A program made the translations under genes and the position numbers. Below, one piece after another: positions 12,010 through 21,898 of a stretch of DNA of 64,000 nt (the stretch's first letter is position 1; every line of letters begins with the position of its first letter). Where the stretch lies: the NCBI GenBank assembly GCA_946894095.1, contig OX335659.1:7199501-7263500 (forward strand). The letters run 5' to 3'. The notes under the pieces are model-generated. The model searched no databases, was not told the origin of the DNA, and saw nothing but the letters and a program-made list of their open reading frames with translations. Source of the DNA: Incurvaria masculella. Taxonomy: Eukaryota > Arthropoda > Insecta > Lepidoptera > Incurvariidae.

Positions 12010-12433
12010 TCTAATAGGTTCAAAATACATACCTTTTTAGGTATAAATATAGTCGGAACGTTGAACAAGGACATAGGCTACGTTTTGAGGTGAAAATTAA
12101 ACCCAAAATGGGTGAAACAGGGCATGAAAAGTTGAATTGGGATCTCATACATTTTCCAGGAAATAATTCGGCCCGACATCAGGAGGTCTATTGCTGGAAT
12201 TCCATAATCAGGAATCAGGAATCTTGAGTCTAGAAAATTGCTTATGCAGCGGTTTTCATAGCGATTTTTTCGACGGGAAACCTTGATGTTAATGCTCCGG
12301 AATCATTTCGTCAAGAAAATCGCTTTGAAAATGTCTATGAAAACGATTTTCGAATTGCTAATTCCTGATTACGGAATTCCAGGAATAGGCCTGCAGTCCA
12401 AAACATTGACCCGAGCGGAGGCGGGTACCTCAG
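12010..12433 (+). mobile_element. Short Helitron interrupted by foldback element K
   Basis: Body blocks (ACATAGGCTACGTTTTGAGG, GAAACAGGG, CGGCCCGACATCAG) lead into an insertion at 12184-12392. The 3' end then resumes as CAGTCCAAAACATTGACCCG and ends GTACCTCAGTTAG with its terminal hairpin. The 5' end is unclear. Confidence 0.65.
12184..12392. mobile_element. Foldback element K, copy 1
   Basis: Ends AGGTCTATTGCTGGAATTCC and GGAATTCCAGGAATAGGCCT are inverted. The interior is an imperfect palindrome (CAGCGGTTTTCATAGCGATTTT facing AAAATCGCTTTGAAAATGTC). A second copy is at 31897-32109. It splits the Helitron between GACATCAG and CAGTCC, which suggests a 3-bp CAG duplication. Confidence 0.75.
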
Positions 12434-13123
12434 TTAGTATTTTATATATTCAATGCGAAAGTAACGCTGTCAGTCTGTAAGGTTTTCACGCCCAAACCGC
12501 TGAACTAATTGTGATGAAATTTTGTATAGAGATAGTCTGGACCTAGGGAAAGGACATAGGCTACCTTTTGTGGCAAAAATTAAACTCGAACAGGGTGAAA
12601 TAGGGGAACAAAATGTTGTAAGGGGAACTCATAGAACTTCAAATGTTAGGTTCAGCCCGACATCAGTCCAACAAGGCTTGAGCGGCTCGTAGCCTAGTGG
12701 CGTGGGGACTGGCCTAGCGTACCTGAAGCCTGGGTTCAATTCTGACATGCACCACTGTCTTTCTCTTTCCGAGTTCGACAAGTGCATTTCGTCACGAATG
12801 CGAGCTGCTCCATGGTTCGGAATCCATGTAAAACTGTAGGTCCCCTTCCCCTACTAGGTGGTAGGGTTTGAGCCCGCCCGGGTTGGTACCATCGCATTGG
12901 ATTAAAAGATGGTCGAAGCGGCAATAAAAAAATTGTCCGTGTTTTCCATCCAGTTCAATGTAGCCGTGCTAATAAAGGGAAGGTCCTGGCATGGCACCTA
13001 ATTGCTTCGGGAATGTGGTGTATTGGGCTAATATCATAACGGTAGTTGTGTGGTATTAGCCATTCATGTCAGGTCGCATAAAAAAAACACATTGACCCGA
13101 GCGGAGCCGGGTACCTCAGCTAG
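12434..13123 (+). mobile_element. Short Helitron interrupted by SINE-A
   Basis: Immediately follows the CTTAG-type end of the previous Helitron. The body contains TTTTCACGCCCAAACCGCTG and AGTCTGGACCTAGGGAAAGG. It is broken at 12681 by a SINE-A and ends at CCCGAGCGGAGCCGGGTACC, TCAGCTAG followed by T, the expected hairpin plus CTRR terminus of Helitrons. Confidence 0.75.
12681..13087 (+). mobile_element. SINE-A, full length with tRNA-like head
   Basis: The head (GGCTCGTAGCCTAGTGGCG, A-box-like; GGGTTCAATTC, B-box-like) is followed by a body of about 330 bp (TTCGTCACGAATGCGAGCTG, CCATGGTTCGGAATCCATG, CCGGGTTGGTACCATCGCAT, GGTCCTGGCATGGCACC) and the tail GTCAGGTCGCATAAAAAAAA. It is the best reference copy of the family in this window. 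Confidence 0.88.
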
Positions 13124-13444
13124 TACAAAATAAAACATAATATTTTAATTATTGTTGAATGCTCCTCCCGACGCTTGAATCTAGTATACATCGAATGTTA
13201 TGTACAAAGAAAGCCAACCACAAAAATGAGCTATTAATAGCTAAGAAGAGACCGAGCTTGGTTCCTGGAAGTCTATGAATCCAGGCAGACGAGAAGCTTA
13301 CAAGACTCGACGTTACCAGCAGCCGCTGTAGCCTCGGTAGCCGCATCTCCTGTAACGCGGAGCGACAAGCTGCGGTGAAGCAATTTTCTAAAAGCAAATT
13401 TACTCTCAACACCTGGGTAGTAAATTGATTGGATTAATATTTGT
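13124..13444. other. No gene recognised
   Basis: Mixed composition with short open frames on the minus strand, none resembling a known protein. Confidence 0.35.
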
Positions 13445-13585
13445 TTTAGACTTGTCAGCCTCGGTGGCCCAGTGGCGCGACACTTCGGCGATCGCTCTCC
13501 GAAGTTAAGCAACGCTGGGTCCGGTCTGGTCTTGGATGGGTGACCATTCGACCGTTGAGAGAGGCTGGCCGTGGTTCGTATAATT
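13445..13585 (+). mobile_element. 5S-rRNA-like SINE head
   Basis: CCGAAGTTAAGCAACGCTGG followed by GTCCGGTCTGGTCTTGGATG and GGTGACC reproduces the 5S rRNA A-box, intermediate element and C-box region in order and spacing. It is preceded by TCAGCCTCGGTGGCCCAGTG and followed by GAGGCTGGCCGTGGTTCG, the same junction seen at 9225-9330. Real 5S 5' and 3' ends are absent, so this is a 5S-derived SINE head and not a functional 5S gene. No SINE-A body follows it here. Confidence 0.78.
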
Positions 13586-13607
13586 ATGTATGTACGTAAT
13601 TATATTT

Positions 13608-13795
13608 TAAGGAATGTGACATGTATGTATCTATAATCGACCGTGAAGCAAGGACACATTAATTGAAGAAAGAGCCCAGTAAAAAGAACTACTTTACGAA
13701 TATACTGCAAGGCTGGACCCGAACCAGCAAAACATACCATTCGCGGGTATTGCGTCTACCAATTTCGCCACCGGCTGTATACCCATAATTTGGAA
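13608..13795 (-). mobile_element. SINE with tRNA-Leu-like head
   Basis: On the minus strand the head reads GCCGGTGGCGAAATTGGTAG, ACGCAATACCCG and so on to a textbook T-arm GCTGG-TTCGGGT-CCAGC (5-bp stem, 7-nt loop). A-box GTGGCGAAATTGG and B-box GGTTCGGGTCC are both intact. The head runs into a tail (TTGCAGTATATTCGTAAAGT to ACATGTCACATTCCTT) that recurs at 13992-14272, 1914-1970 and 41880-42001. The anticodon arm is degenerate, so it is not called a tRNA gene. Confidence 0.78.
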
Positions 13796-13991
13796 TTCTC
13801 CTACAGTCCCTCTTCCCGTAAGGAATGCTTCCTACTAACACAGTGTTTAAGATTATGCCTACATACATTTATTTAACGCTTCATCTGCGTTGCGGACATT
13901 GACTGCAAAGATTGAACATTCAAACATATTGCCGTCATCACCAAAATCATTTTTGGCATCAGATGCTAGAGCCAGTCCTAGGTTGACTTAA

Positions 13992-14272
13992 GTAAATATA
14001 CTTTTTCGTACTAAGCAGGTACGTCGCTTATTCCAAGGAATGTGACATGTATGTATGTATGTATAATCGACCGTGAAGCAAGGACACATTAATTGAAGAA
14101 AGAGCCAGAGCTGGTTCGGGTCCAACCTTGCAGTATATTCGTAAAGTAGTTCTTTTTACTGGGCTCTTTCTTCAATTAATGTGTCCTTGCTTCACGGTCG
14201 ATTATACATACATACATGTCACATTCCTTGGAATAAGCTACGTACCTGCTTAGTACGAAAAAGTATATTTAC
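13992..14272. mobile_element. Foldback of two inverted SINE tails
   Basis: Left arm (GTAAATATACTTTTTCGTAC to GAAGAAAGAGCC) and right arm (GGCTCTTTCTTCAATTAATG to GAAAAAGTATATTTAC) are almost perfect inverted copies of about 115 bp. The roughly 50-nt centre holds AGCTGGTTCGGGTCC, the B-box of the tRNA-Leu-like SINE. The structure looks like two copies of the SINE tail joined head to head. Confidence 0.8.
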
Positions 14273-14471
14273 ATATTATATTTTAAGTTTAAATACAGTA
14301 CAAGTTTTCACGGCAAGAGACGAATCAAAGTATCCACTTCACAAACCTGCCAAAAATACAAGATTTTTTATTAACACGTAAGTGTGTAGTTCCATACATA
14401 GTTAACCATACAAATGTGATTATTGCTGTTTCGTGCAACTACAATTCCTATAAAATACAGTGTTCGCAATA

Positions 14472-14681
14472 TCCATACAAATATTATAAATTCGAAATTC
14501 ATTCTATCTGTCTGTTACGTTTTCACGCCTAAACCGCCGAACCAATTTTGATCAAATTTAGTATAGATCCTGGACCTTGGGACAGGGAATGAAAGTTTGT
14601 ATGGGGAACTCATATAACATAAAAAACCCGACATCAGTTCGAAACGACACTGACCCGAGAAGAGCCGGGTACCTCAGCTAG
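14472..14681 (+). mobile_element. Short non-autonomous Helitron
   Basis: Begins TCCATACAAATATTATAAAT after an A and ends with the hairpin GACCCGAGAAGAGCCGGGTA, CCTCAGCTAG before a T. The A|TC...CTAG|T boundary is the expected Helitron insertion between A and T. There are no terminal inverted repeats and no coding capacity. Confidence 0.8.
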
Positions 14682-15109
14682 TAATATATATTTTCAACAC
14701 TTACACCCGGCAAGAAAATATAACCATAAAACATTACCTGCAATAAAAAAATATTTATGTAGAAAATTGTTACGGAATAGCTACCTTAAAATATTATATG
14801 AATCTCGCTTATAATCAGAATGTTAGCAATCATATTTCAATTATTGCTAATTCCTAAACTATGTCCGATATCGTTCCTCGCGAATCATGATTCCTATTTG
14901 AACAATCTAGAACCATCCCTCGCGCACACAAAAGTCAACATATGGGCCATAAAAACGATGGAAAATGAGTCACGCGCGATACGCGAACGACCCACGCCGC
15001 GTCAGTGACGTCACCTTACGTCACAACGACGTTGGTTGCGTGAGCACGCAGCTGAAGAATCGCTCAGCAAGTTCAAATACAATTTGCAGCGTAGGTCGGA
15101 GATATAATT
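14682..15109. other. No gene; bZIP-like sites at the right edge
   Basis: AT-rich up to about 14900, then a GC-richer segment with CACGCGCGATACGCGAACGA. No exon is recognised, and no function is assigned to short open frames at 14820-15008 and 15145-15381. Confidence 0.4.
15006..15023. promoter_or_regulatory. Paired CRE/bZIP-type sites
   Basis: TGACGTCA (15006-15013) is a perfect palindromic CRE and TTACGTCA (15016-15023) is a near-consensus second site two bases further. They lie in a GC-richer island next to repeat family J. There is no gene to attach them to, so activity is unproven. Confidence 0.35.
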
Positions 15110-15610
15110 TAAATTATTGGAGATTAAGGCTGTCGTGAAGTCACATGAAATTCAATAATTATAAACATTTTACGAAATGCATTCTTTGTCCATCGGCTAA
15201 CGCACAATTTTGCACGGCGACTTCCATTAAAATAGCGAAATCGTCTTCCAGGCCCTCACGTTTCCCTACCCCTACGTTTTCGGATTTTAATCAAATTGAT
15301 AAATTTGATAAAGATTCAATCTATGTCCCTTTGTTTAGATTTTTTTGTAAATATCTATATTTTTCAGTAAAAAAAATCTAAAATTTACTTAAAAAAGACA
15401 ACTTTTTTCCAATGTTCATATTTTCATAGCCAATATTTTCCAAAATAAAAGTAATAAAAAATAATTAAAACATACAGACACAGATTTCTATAATATATTT
15501 TAGAATCCAAAAATTCAAAAACCTAGTAAAACATTCAGAGCATAGAAACAGTTATCGCCCGTACTATGGGGAATTGATAGAGTAACGCGACTCTCTTAAC
15601 GTTGCAGACG
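15110..15610 (+). repeat. Interspersed repeat family J, copy 1
   Basis: Shares a long ordered similarity with 46500-46885 in reverse orientation: AAGGCTGTCGTGAAGTCACA, TTTTTTTGTAAATATCTATA, ATAATATATTTTAGAATCCA, AACCTAGTAAAACATTCAGAG, CCCGTACTATGGGGAATTGA. The type is unknown. The open frame at 15145-15381 falls within it. Confidence 0.6.
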
Positions 15611-16336
15611 AAGCCTATAAATCCATTAAAGAGTTTGTCATCTGGTACATGGTTCAAACGATTAATACATATCCTCCTGGCATATGTGGAGAAAAAGGAT
15701 TTTCAAAATATTTTTGGTAGGCTATTTTTTCCATATTAAAATAATAAACATCACTCCAATCTTAGACTAATAATGCGTTATTATTGTTACTAAGACTCCA
15801 ATACTTTTTGCTTGACAATTTTGAATTGACCAAGTAATGGCTAGCCGCTATATATAACGCTATTAACACACAGCAATTCCCTAAAGAATCGCTTATTCAT
15901 GCCCATCCAACCTATATTCAAAGCACACTCCGCAAAGAAAGCACCAGTTTGTTGTTGATGTTATATTTTTAAGAACGAATCTTTTCTTAAATTATTTTAT
16001 CTGCCGCTCCATCGGGATGTTTACACTCACTGCTGGCGAGTGCCTTTCCCTTATACCTGCAACCTGGGAGTTTTTAAACGTCATCTATACAAGCCCGAAA
16101 GCTCTGCATTGTCTGGAAATCCGCTGGTATGGTGTCTCGCAGAGCGTGGCTTTTCTGAGCACCATTAATATCTTAACACAGCCAGTTTTTTTATTAAAAG
16201 CCTCGTTTGCATTTTTTACGGATTAGAACTTGACCTGTAGCCGGTCCTTTTAATGTAATGGAACGTGTTTTCCGTTACATGATATGAAAACTAAAACAAC
16301 TAGCAATGTAAATTCTACGAGTAGTTTTTGCAAACA
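15611..16336. other. No gene recognised
   Basis: AT-rich. An open frame at 16017-16226 has no recognisable domain. Confidence 0.4.
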
Positions 16337-16635
16337 AAAAAAACAAATTTAACAAAAAAATAACCGACTTCAAAGAAAAAGCACTAAAAAGTAAAAAATA
16401 ATCTTCATTTTTGTAGTTATGATTTCTGTTATTTTTTGAGTCGGCGTCAGCCGGGCACGCGCTGCGCCAATCAAGAGAACCTAACCTAACCTAACCTAAC
16501 CTAACCTAACCTAACCTTGGCTGACACCAACTCAAAAAATTACAGAAATCGTAACTACAAAAATGAAAATTATTTTTTACTTTTTAGTGCTTTTTCTTTG
16601 AAGTCGGTTATTTTTTTTGTTAAATTTGTTTTTTT
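16337..16635. mobile_element. Foldback element around a telomere-type repeat
   Basis: Arms 16337-16452 (AAACAAATTTAACAAAAAAA to GTCGGCGTCAGCC) and 16519-16635 (GGCTGACACCAACTCAAAAA to TTAAATTTGTTT) are inverted copies of about 115 bp. The loop contains (CCTAA)n. A companion sequence with the GAACCTCCTCCTTTTTTGAA-type end continues to about 16983. Confidence 0.82.
16479..16516. repeat. Interstitial (CCTAA)n, insect telomere motif
   Basis: About seven perfect tandem copies of CCTAA, the complement of the insect telomere pentamer TTAGG, inside the loop of the surrounding foldback. A shorter and imperfect run occurs at 45478-45498. Confidence 0.9.
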
Positions 16636-17150
16636 ATTTGTTTATTTTTAGTGAATCTGAAGTAAACTTACTAATTTGTACACGTCCTTTCCAATAAAAA
16701 AAGAATTACCGAACTCGGTTGGCGTTATATTGAGTTATTCGTCCATTTGCCGCGCTCATCTTAATACAAATTTAAGACTTTTATGATTTTCTCATGGATA
16801 TCATTGTCAGAACTTAACCAAATTAAAATGGGACCACTTGGGAAGCACTAGCTATCATTTAAAAAAATAATCATCAAAATCGGTTCACCCAGGCAAAAGT
16901 TATGAGGTAACAAACATAAAAAAAAAACAAAAAAAAAACATACAGACGAATTGATAACCTCCTCCTTTTTTGAAGTCGGTTAAAAAACATATAAACACAA
17001 CTCGTCGATTTAGGCTATTACACATATAGACAAATTTCTGTTGCTATTCAATGAAAAAGGCTGCATTAACTTATTTCCGAGTAATTCATCGCTATTCTTA
17101 GGTTTACGACCCCATTCGTCCCAACCCTTGTTACGGCCCGGCTGTGCCGT
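16636..17150. repeat. Remainder of the 'aaccgacttcaaa' repeat, then unassigned DNA
   Basis: The segment ends at about 16983 with CCTCCTCCTTTTTTGAAGTC and GGTTAAAA. The same end recurs at 22385-22432 and in reverse at 37785-37870. Its body contains AAATCGGTTCACCCAGGCAA. 16984-17150 is unassigned. Confidence 0.6.
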
Positions 17151-17154
17151 AAAA

Positions 17155-17395
17155 TAACAGAGCGGTCAGTCCGAGTTCTCACCTAAATTGGCGTCAACGG
17201 AACTTCGAAGTTACTTAAAAACGTCAAACCCCATACAAATGTTAACTACGTATTCTATGATTTTAATTCATCAAGCTGTTAAATCAAACTCGAACTCGCA
17301 ATTGTTAATTTCTTATTAAATTTCTCCATACATTTGAAAACGTTAGTCGATTGGTTTGGCATAAACGCCAATTTAGATGACACGTTGGACTATGT
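17155..17395 (-). mobile_element. MITE family G, diverged copy
   Basis: Starts CAGTCCGAGTTCTCACCTAA ATTGGCG and ends at a counterpart AACGCCAATTTAGATGACA, with ACTTCGAAGTTAC inside. Related copies are at 44645-45310 and 52605-52935. Confidence 0.7.
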
Positions 17396-17449
17396 TTGTT
17401 TCCGCGTGAACCGCGCGTACAGAATCTATGACACGAAAAATGTCGATGA

Positions 17450-18060
17450 GGAACTGCAGTGTGTGAAGGAGGTATTAAGATAAATGACTGCAAGACTCGC
17501 GCCAAGGATTTTTGTCAGCAGGTACCTTACACAGAGGTTGGAAGACAGTGGCATACCTCCCATACGAGCGAGGGATAACTGATCGCATAGGATGGAACTT
17601 CAGCAAAATTGTAATTCCAACTTTTCAAACCTCTCACAAAAATATCTTCCGTGAAACACAGAATCCCACTACAGGCCCCAGGAGTCTACAAAGTACCATG
17701 TAGCTGTGGAAAAATTTACATTGGCCAGACAAAACGAAGCGTTCAAACCAGAATAGGAGAACACATCAAGGAACTCAAAAACAATGAGTTTCACAAATCG
17801 TCGATCTGTGAGCATGCCTTGAATAATGGATTCATTGAATTCGCTTCTACCAAGCTGAAACGATAGCTATAGAAAAACAATACATGCCGCGCTTGGTTCG
17901 AGAATCGATAGAAATCACAAGGCATCTCATCCCAACTTTAACAGAGACGATAGTGTGAAGCTGTCAGCGTCTTGGTCTCCGTTACTGGCGAAATATGGCA
18001 ACACAAGAGTTCAGTTGATGCAAAGTGACACCATTAGCATAGTTTGCACAGATGACTTCA
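17450..18060 (+). pseudogene. Penelope-like retroelement, 3' end with GIY-YIG domain
   Basis: Reading across frames gives the C-terminal part of a Penelope-like protein: AYLPYERGITDRIG near 17551, then PLQAPGVYKVPCSCGKIYIG around 17660-17724 with QTKRSVQTRIGEH just after. The VY...YIGQT pattern and CSCGK are the GIY-YIG endonuclease start typical of this class. After 17866 the reading shifts to NFNRDDSVKLSASWSPLLAK near 17935-17995, a conserved C-terminal tail in these elements. At least two frameshifts and a stop break it, and the reverse transcriptase part is missing. It is a dead, 5'-truncated copy. Confidence 0.8.
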
Positions 18061-19389
18061 TTGCCGAACGGAATTCTTCGTCACTACCCTTATCTGCGGC
18101 TGAACCTACATACAATCTGCGCAGCTGACGACCTGCAGTTGACATCTGACTGGACGAAGCGTCAGAGGTTCTCTAGGTCGCGTCGCGAATCCTGATGATT
18201 CTGAAGCAAGCTGAACACTGTTTATCCGTAAACGTAAAATAATAATTTGGACTAGATGCTCAGAACACGTCACAGAAAATACGCTGATATCAATTGAATA
18301 TCTCGAAATTGCTCCCAAAAAGATCACTGTCGACCTTCCTAACCTACCACCCACTCGACTTTAGTAGAATAGAAATAACGTTATATAAAAAGTCTCCGTT
18401 CCGATTTGCATGCAACAACTGTTCAATTCTCAGTGTCAGGCGGATACAAAGAGTTTCTCGCTACTGCTTTCATTCTAAGCCTGCCAGTCGTCTGGTGCCA
18501 GTCTGCGACCACGATTCTCAGACACAAGTGTGGCCGCAAATACATCGTTAAAACCACGTCATTTTAAACCGATATAAAATACGTCAGAATTTTTTTTGAG
18601 TCTTTGTTTTAATTATTCTGGACGCCCTTAAACATTTTGATACAAATCTTTAGAGGCTTTAATCATGGATACAAGATAAGTTATAAAAAAAAAACAAGTA
18701 CGGACGGAAAATAGTCAGTAGAAATAATTCTGGTAGTCTTAAGGCGCCTATATACCATAGCGTAAAGTCAAGAATACGCGCGGTGGAATCTAGCCAGTGC
18801 CATCATGTCAGGGAGGGTACGCACGTTTCGCGCGCTCCCGGATATTTCGTGTATTTGATGGTAAGTCTGATTTTGTAAAATTCCTGTATTTAGAAGTTCT
18901 TTTAACAGCAAGCATCCCCCGCCCTCGCCGTCCCTCTCCCCATCTACCTCGTTATGGCTGAAAGGTATAAGTTTATATAAGGTATAAAAAGCGAACTGTG
19001 AAGAGCGTTTAGAGTGAATTTATTGTCTGGAAAAAATATGGGCGTTCGGGGAAATTTAGAGACAAGGCGACGAAAATTGACTTCCATGGCAGTGTATGCA
19101 TGTCCAAAAGTACCTATTTATTCATTTTCTAATTCAAAATAATTTTATTTTATAATTCGGATTTCCGATTAATTTATAAAGTTCATATGAATTTGTTGGC
19201 TATAAGTTTGTGAGAGTATAACATATATTTGTCTACTCTAACCAACGATTATGCAATATGAGTGGTAAATATAATACATTGTATAAACTAAAATGCGGTT
19301 TTTATTTGAAATGTGTATTAACCATAAATATAAACTGCAAATGATACAAATTATTTAAAGGTCTTGGACATTTTGGCCATGCATATGTT
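18061..19389. other. No gene; MITE E scrap
   Basis: Position 18613-18720 matches the interior of MITE family E (CCCTTAAACATTTTGATACA, ATCTTTAGAGGCTTTAATCA). The segment 18750-19020 is GC-richer with no clear exon. Nothing else was recognised. Confidence 0.4.
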
Positions 19390-19600
19390 TTTTATGATAA
19401 GCGCGGAATACATGGCATAAAAAAACAGAACATCTTAAGGTGCCAGATGATGCCCATGGGATTTCGAACTTACAGGGGGGCTGCGAAATCCATGCCGGCA
19501 GGCCATGTACTTCCCCCAGATTGTACTTTGGGGGAAATACTTGAAAATAAATGTACGTGGCATGTCATGTTAAAGTCTTTGAACGTTATTGAAGAAATTG
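19390..19600 (+). repeat. Interspersed repeat family I, copy 2
   Basis: Blocks GATAAGCGCGGAATACATGG, GATGCCCATGGGATTTCGAA, CAGGGGGGCTGCGAAATCCA, TGCCGGC and CCAGATTGTACTTTGGGGGA match the copies at 2697, 35605 and 38250. Confidence 0.6.
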
Positions 19601-19737
19601 GTCCGGAATTATTAAAACCAGATTTCGACAGTTCTATGATATGCGTGGAACACTGAAGTCAGCTTCTTGAGACATTCAAGTCGTATTCGTCATCTTTATA
19701 CGTTGTAGAAAATTACTACACGACTTATAGAAACTCT

Positions 19738-19810
19738 AAGTTGATTAACAATATTTCTTAATTTGACTGAGGAAACAGGCACGAGCCGTGTTGTATGGAA
19801 GACGATCATC
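19738..19810. mobile_element. MITE family E, right arm only
   Basis: ATTTCTTAATTTGACTGAGG, AAACAGGCACGAGCC and GGAAGACGATCATCTAAT match the right end of the copy at 10197-10576. Confidence 0.6.
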
Positions 19811-20059
19811 TAATTTTTTTTAAGATTTTTATTTAATTGAAATTAAGGATTAAAACGGTCACACATACAAATAATCAAACAAAAACCTAAAGGTATATAA
19901 CCTATAATATTAAGAAAAAGTTAAATAACTAATGATACAAACTACAATCCAACAGTAACATTAATTAAAAAGAAACACACTAAAATCTAATATCTAAAAT
20001 CTAAAAACTATATTATCCTCCTCTAGAAAAGACGATGCGGCCATAGTACCAAGAGGGGA

Positions 20060-20710
20060 ACGGCAGAACGTCTAAAATACAGATCGTATAATATCATATT
20101 TTAACAAAATTTTAAAACCATGCACAACGTATAATCAGCAGATCTTATAATTTTATACGTTGTGCATGAAGAAGTTTAAAAAAATAAATTACTTATTCCT
20201 CCATGCGTAACGTATAATAGTCACAACTTATAAAATTAATATTAAATAAACAAAAGAAAACCATGCATATCATATAATCCAAAAACTTTTCATACGATAA
20301 GCGCCCTTATGAATATACTTTTAAAGCGTGTGCGACTTTTCGACCGTCTCAATTAGCGTAAGGTGGCCTTTCGAAATTGTAGCAAACTGTTACTCTTTAA
20401 CAATTATCGATTCGTAGCAATTTCAGCCTTAAATGTATCGTTATTAGGGCGCTTTATGCAGTGCTTCTTGGCATATTATACGTTCTGCATGGTTTTCTTT
20501 TTTTGTGAATTCACGTTAGGAATATTATACGTTGTGACTATTATACGTTCTGTATGATGCAAAGAGTTGATTCTATTTTTAAACTTTCTTAATGCACAAC
20601 GTTAAAAATTATACGTTGTGAATATTATACGATATGCATGGTTTTGATTTTTTGGAAAAAAATACTTTTATACGTTGTGAATATTATACGTAGTGAATAC
20701 GACTCGTACC
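20060..20710. mobile_element. Element with mirrored arrays of ACAACGTATAAT motifs
   Basis: The left part (20088-20290) carries CACAACGTATAAT-type motifs and the right part (20470-20700) carries the reverse complement ATTATACGTTGTG, often followed by a second ATTATACG. One site, 20114-20167, is itself a hairpin (CATGCACAACGTATAAT facing ATTTTATACGTTGTGCATG). Mirrored clusters of a short motif near both ends resemble subterminal transposase-binding repeats of DNA transposons. No transposase is present and no target duplication was found. Confidence 0.55.
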
Positions 20711-21084
20711 GAGAACACTGGAAGCGTTTCCACGTTGAATAGCCATGCTAATACGCTGCCTCAGGTACTCTAACGATCTGAAGCTGCGCGCATGGCCATT
20801 CCAAGATCTATCTCATTATAATCTTAACAGTTATAATGTAAAGCATGGAAGTAGGTGAGTAGCCAAGAGTTAGTGCAACAGCGCTAACAGTATTTAGTTC
20901 TCTCACGAATTTAGGACGCACAACATCGAATATTCGTTGCACTAAATACCAGAGATGTTCTAACGTGTTCCTACACGTCGTTTGAACTCAAGAATATCGG
21001 TAGTAAGCGGTTTTGTAAGCAAACTCACTCGCCGGCGCTCCGGTTGTTGTATGTAAGGGGCTACGCGCCGCCGCCCCCACACGA
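20711..21084. other. No gene recognised
   Basis: Mixed composition; ends with the GC-rich GCGCCGCCGCCCCCACACG next to the LINE remnant. Confidence 0.4.
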
Positions 21085-21898
21085 ATTACATTCCGAAAAT
21101 GTACCCCTGTTCGGATTCGCGGAGTGTTCGGATAATAGTGGTACGTTCTCAGCTTGAATACGTGTCAGTAGTCTGGAACCCCTATTACGCCATTTACACA
21201 GATAAAATAGAATTAATCCAAAAGAAATTTCTCCGTGCCGTCCATTACCGTTTTCATTCTTGCAACGACTCTTACTGTAATCTTTTAACCATATATAAAT
21301 TACCTTCTCTGATCAATCGACGGACTTTAATCGATGCGACTGTATTGCGTAATATATGTACCAGTGTTTACAATTGCCCTGACCTTCTTAAACTAGTCGA
21401 TTTTCACATACCTAGTAGGACAACACGCCACACTTCTCTATTCCACATAAAAAATACTACATCGAAAGCAGGTATCCGAGCACCGATTCGTAGAATGTGC
21501 GACACCTATAATAAGAAACTTTCTGATGTTGATATGTACCTTCTATCCCGTTTTAAATTTAAAAAAACGATTCGCAATTTGTTAGATTGTTAGTGTTATT
21601 ATGCAAATATTGTAAGTAGCTATTATTAATTTGTATTGAAAATGCTGGTTGTTTTCTGTGTTATATATTTTGTCCTTTTTTGTAACCTTACTTTCTTTTC
21701 TTTTCATGTTATATGGCTTATTATTTACGTTTTGTGTTTAACGCCTATACTTTGTTAATATTCCAATGTGTTTCAGTGAGAATTCGTAGTGGAGGCAAGT
21801 TTTGTGTTTTTTTTTTTGTGTGTGTTTTTTTTTTGCAATTATTGTACTGACTTGTCTCTGTGATTTCTCCTAATAAATAAATAAATAAATAAATAAAT
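21085..21898 (+). pseudogene. 5'-truncated LINE (jockey-like), C-terminal ORF2 and tail
   Basis: An open frame at 21099-21593 encodes the region just after a non-LTR reverse transcriptase: RSQLEYVSVVWNPYYAIYTD (residues about 16-35), then IELIQKKFLRAVHYR, a helical linker typical of jockey/I-type elements. Catalytic RT motifs are absent because the copy is 5'-truncated. After a 3' UTR of about 280 bp it ends in (AAAT)n at 21873-21898, a typical 3' tail. The apparent ATG is only an internal methionine. Confidence 0.8.

Noticed and set aside
13445..13585. A functional 5S rRNA gene
   Set aside because: Only the internal control region is 5S-like. The 5' and 3' strands that form helix I are missing and the flanks match a SINE junction seen elsewhere.
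13700..13795. A functional tRNA-Leu gene on the minus strand
   Set aside because: T-arm and D-arm are good, but the anticodon arm does not fold properly and the sequence runs straight into a repeated SINE tail.
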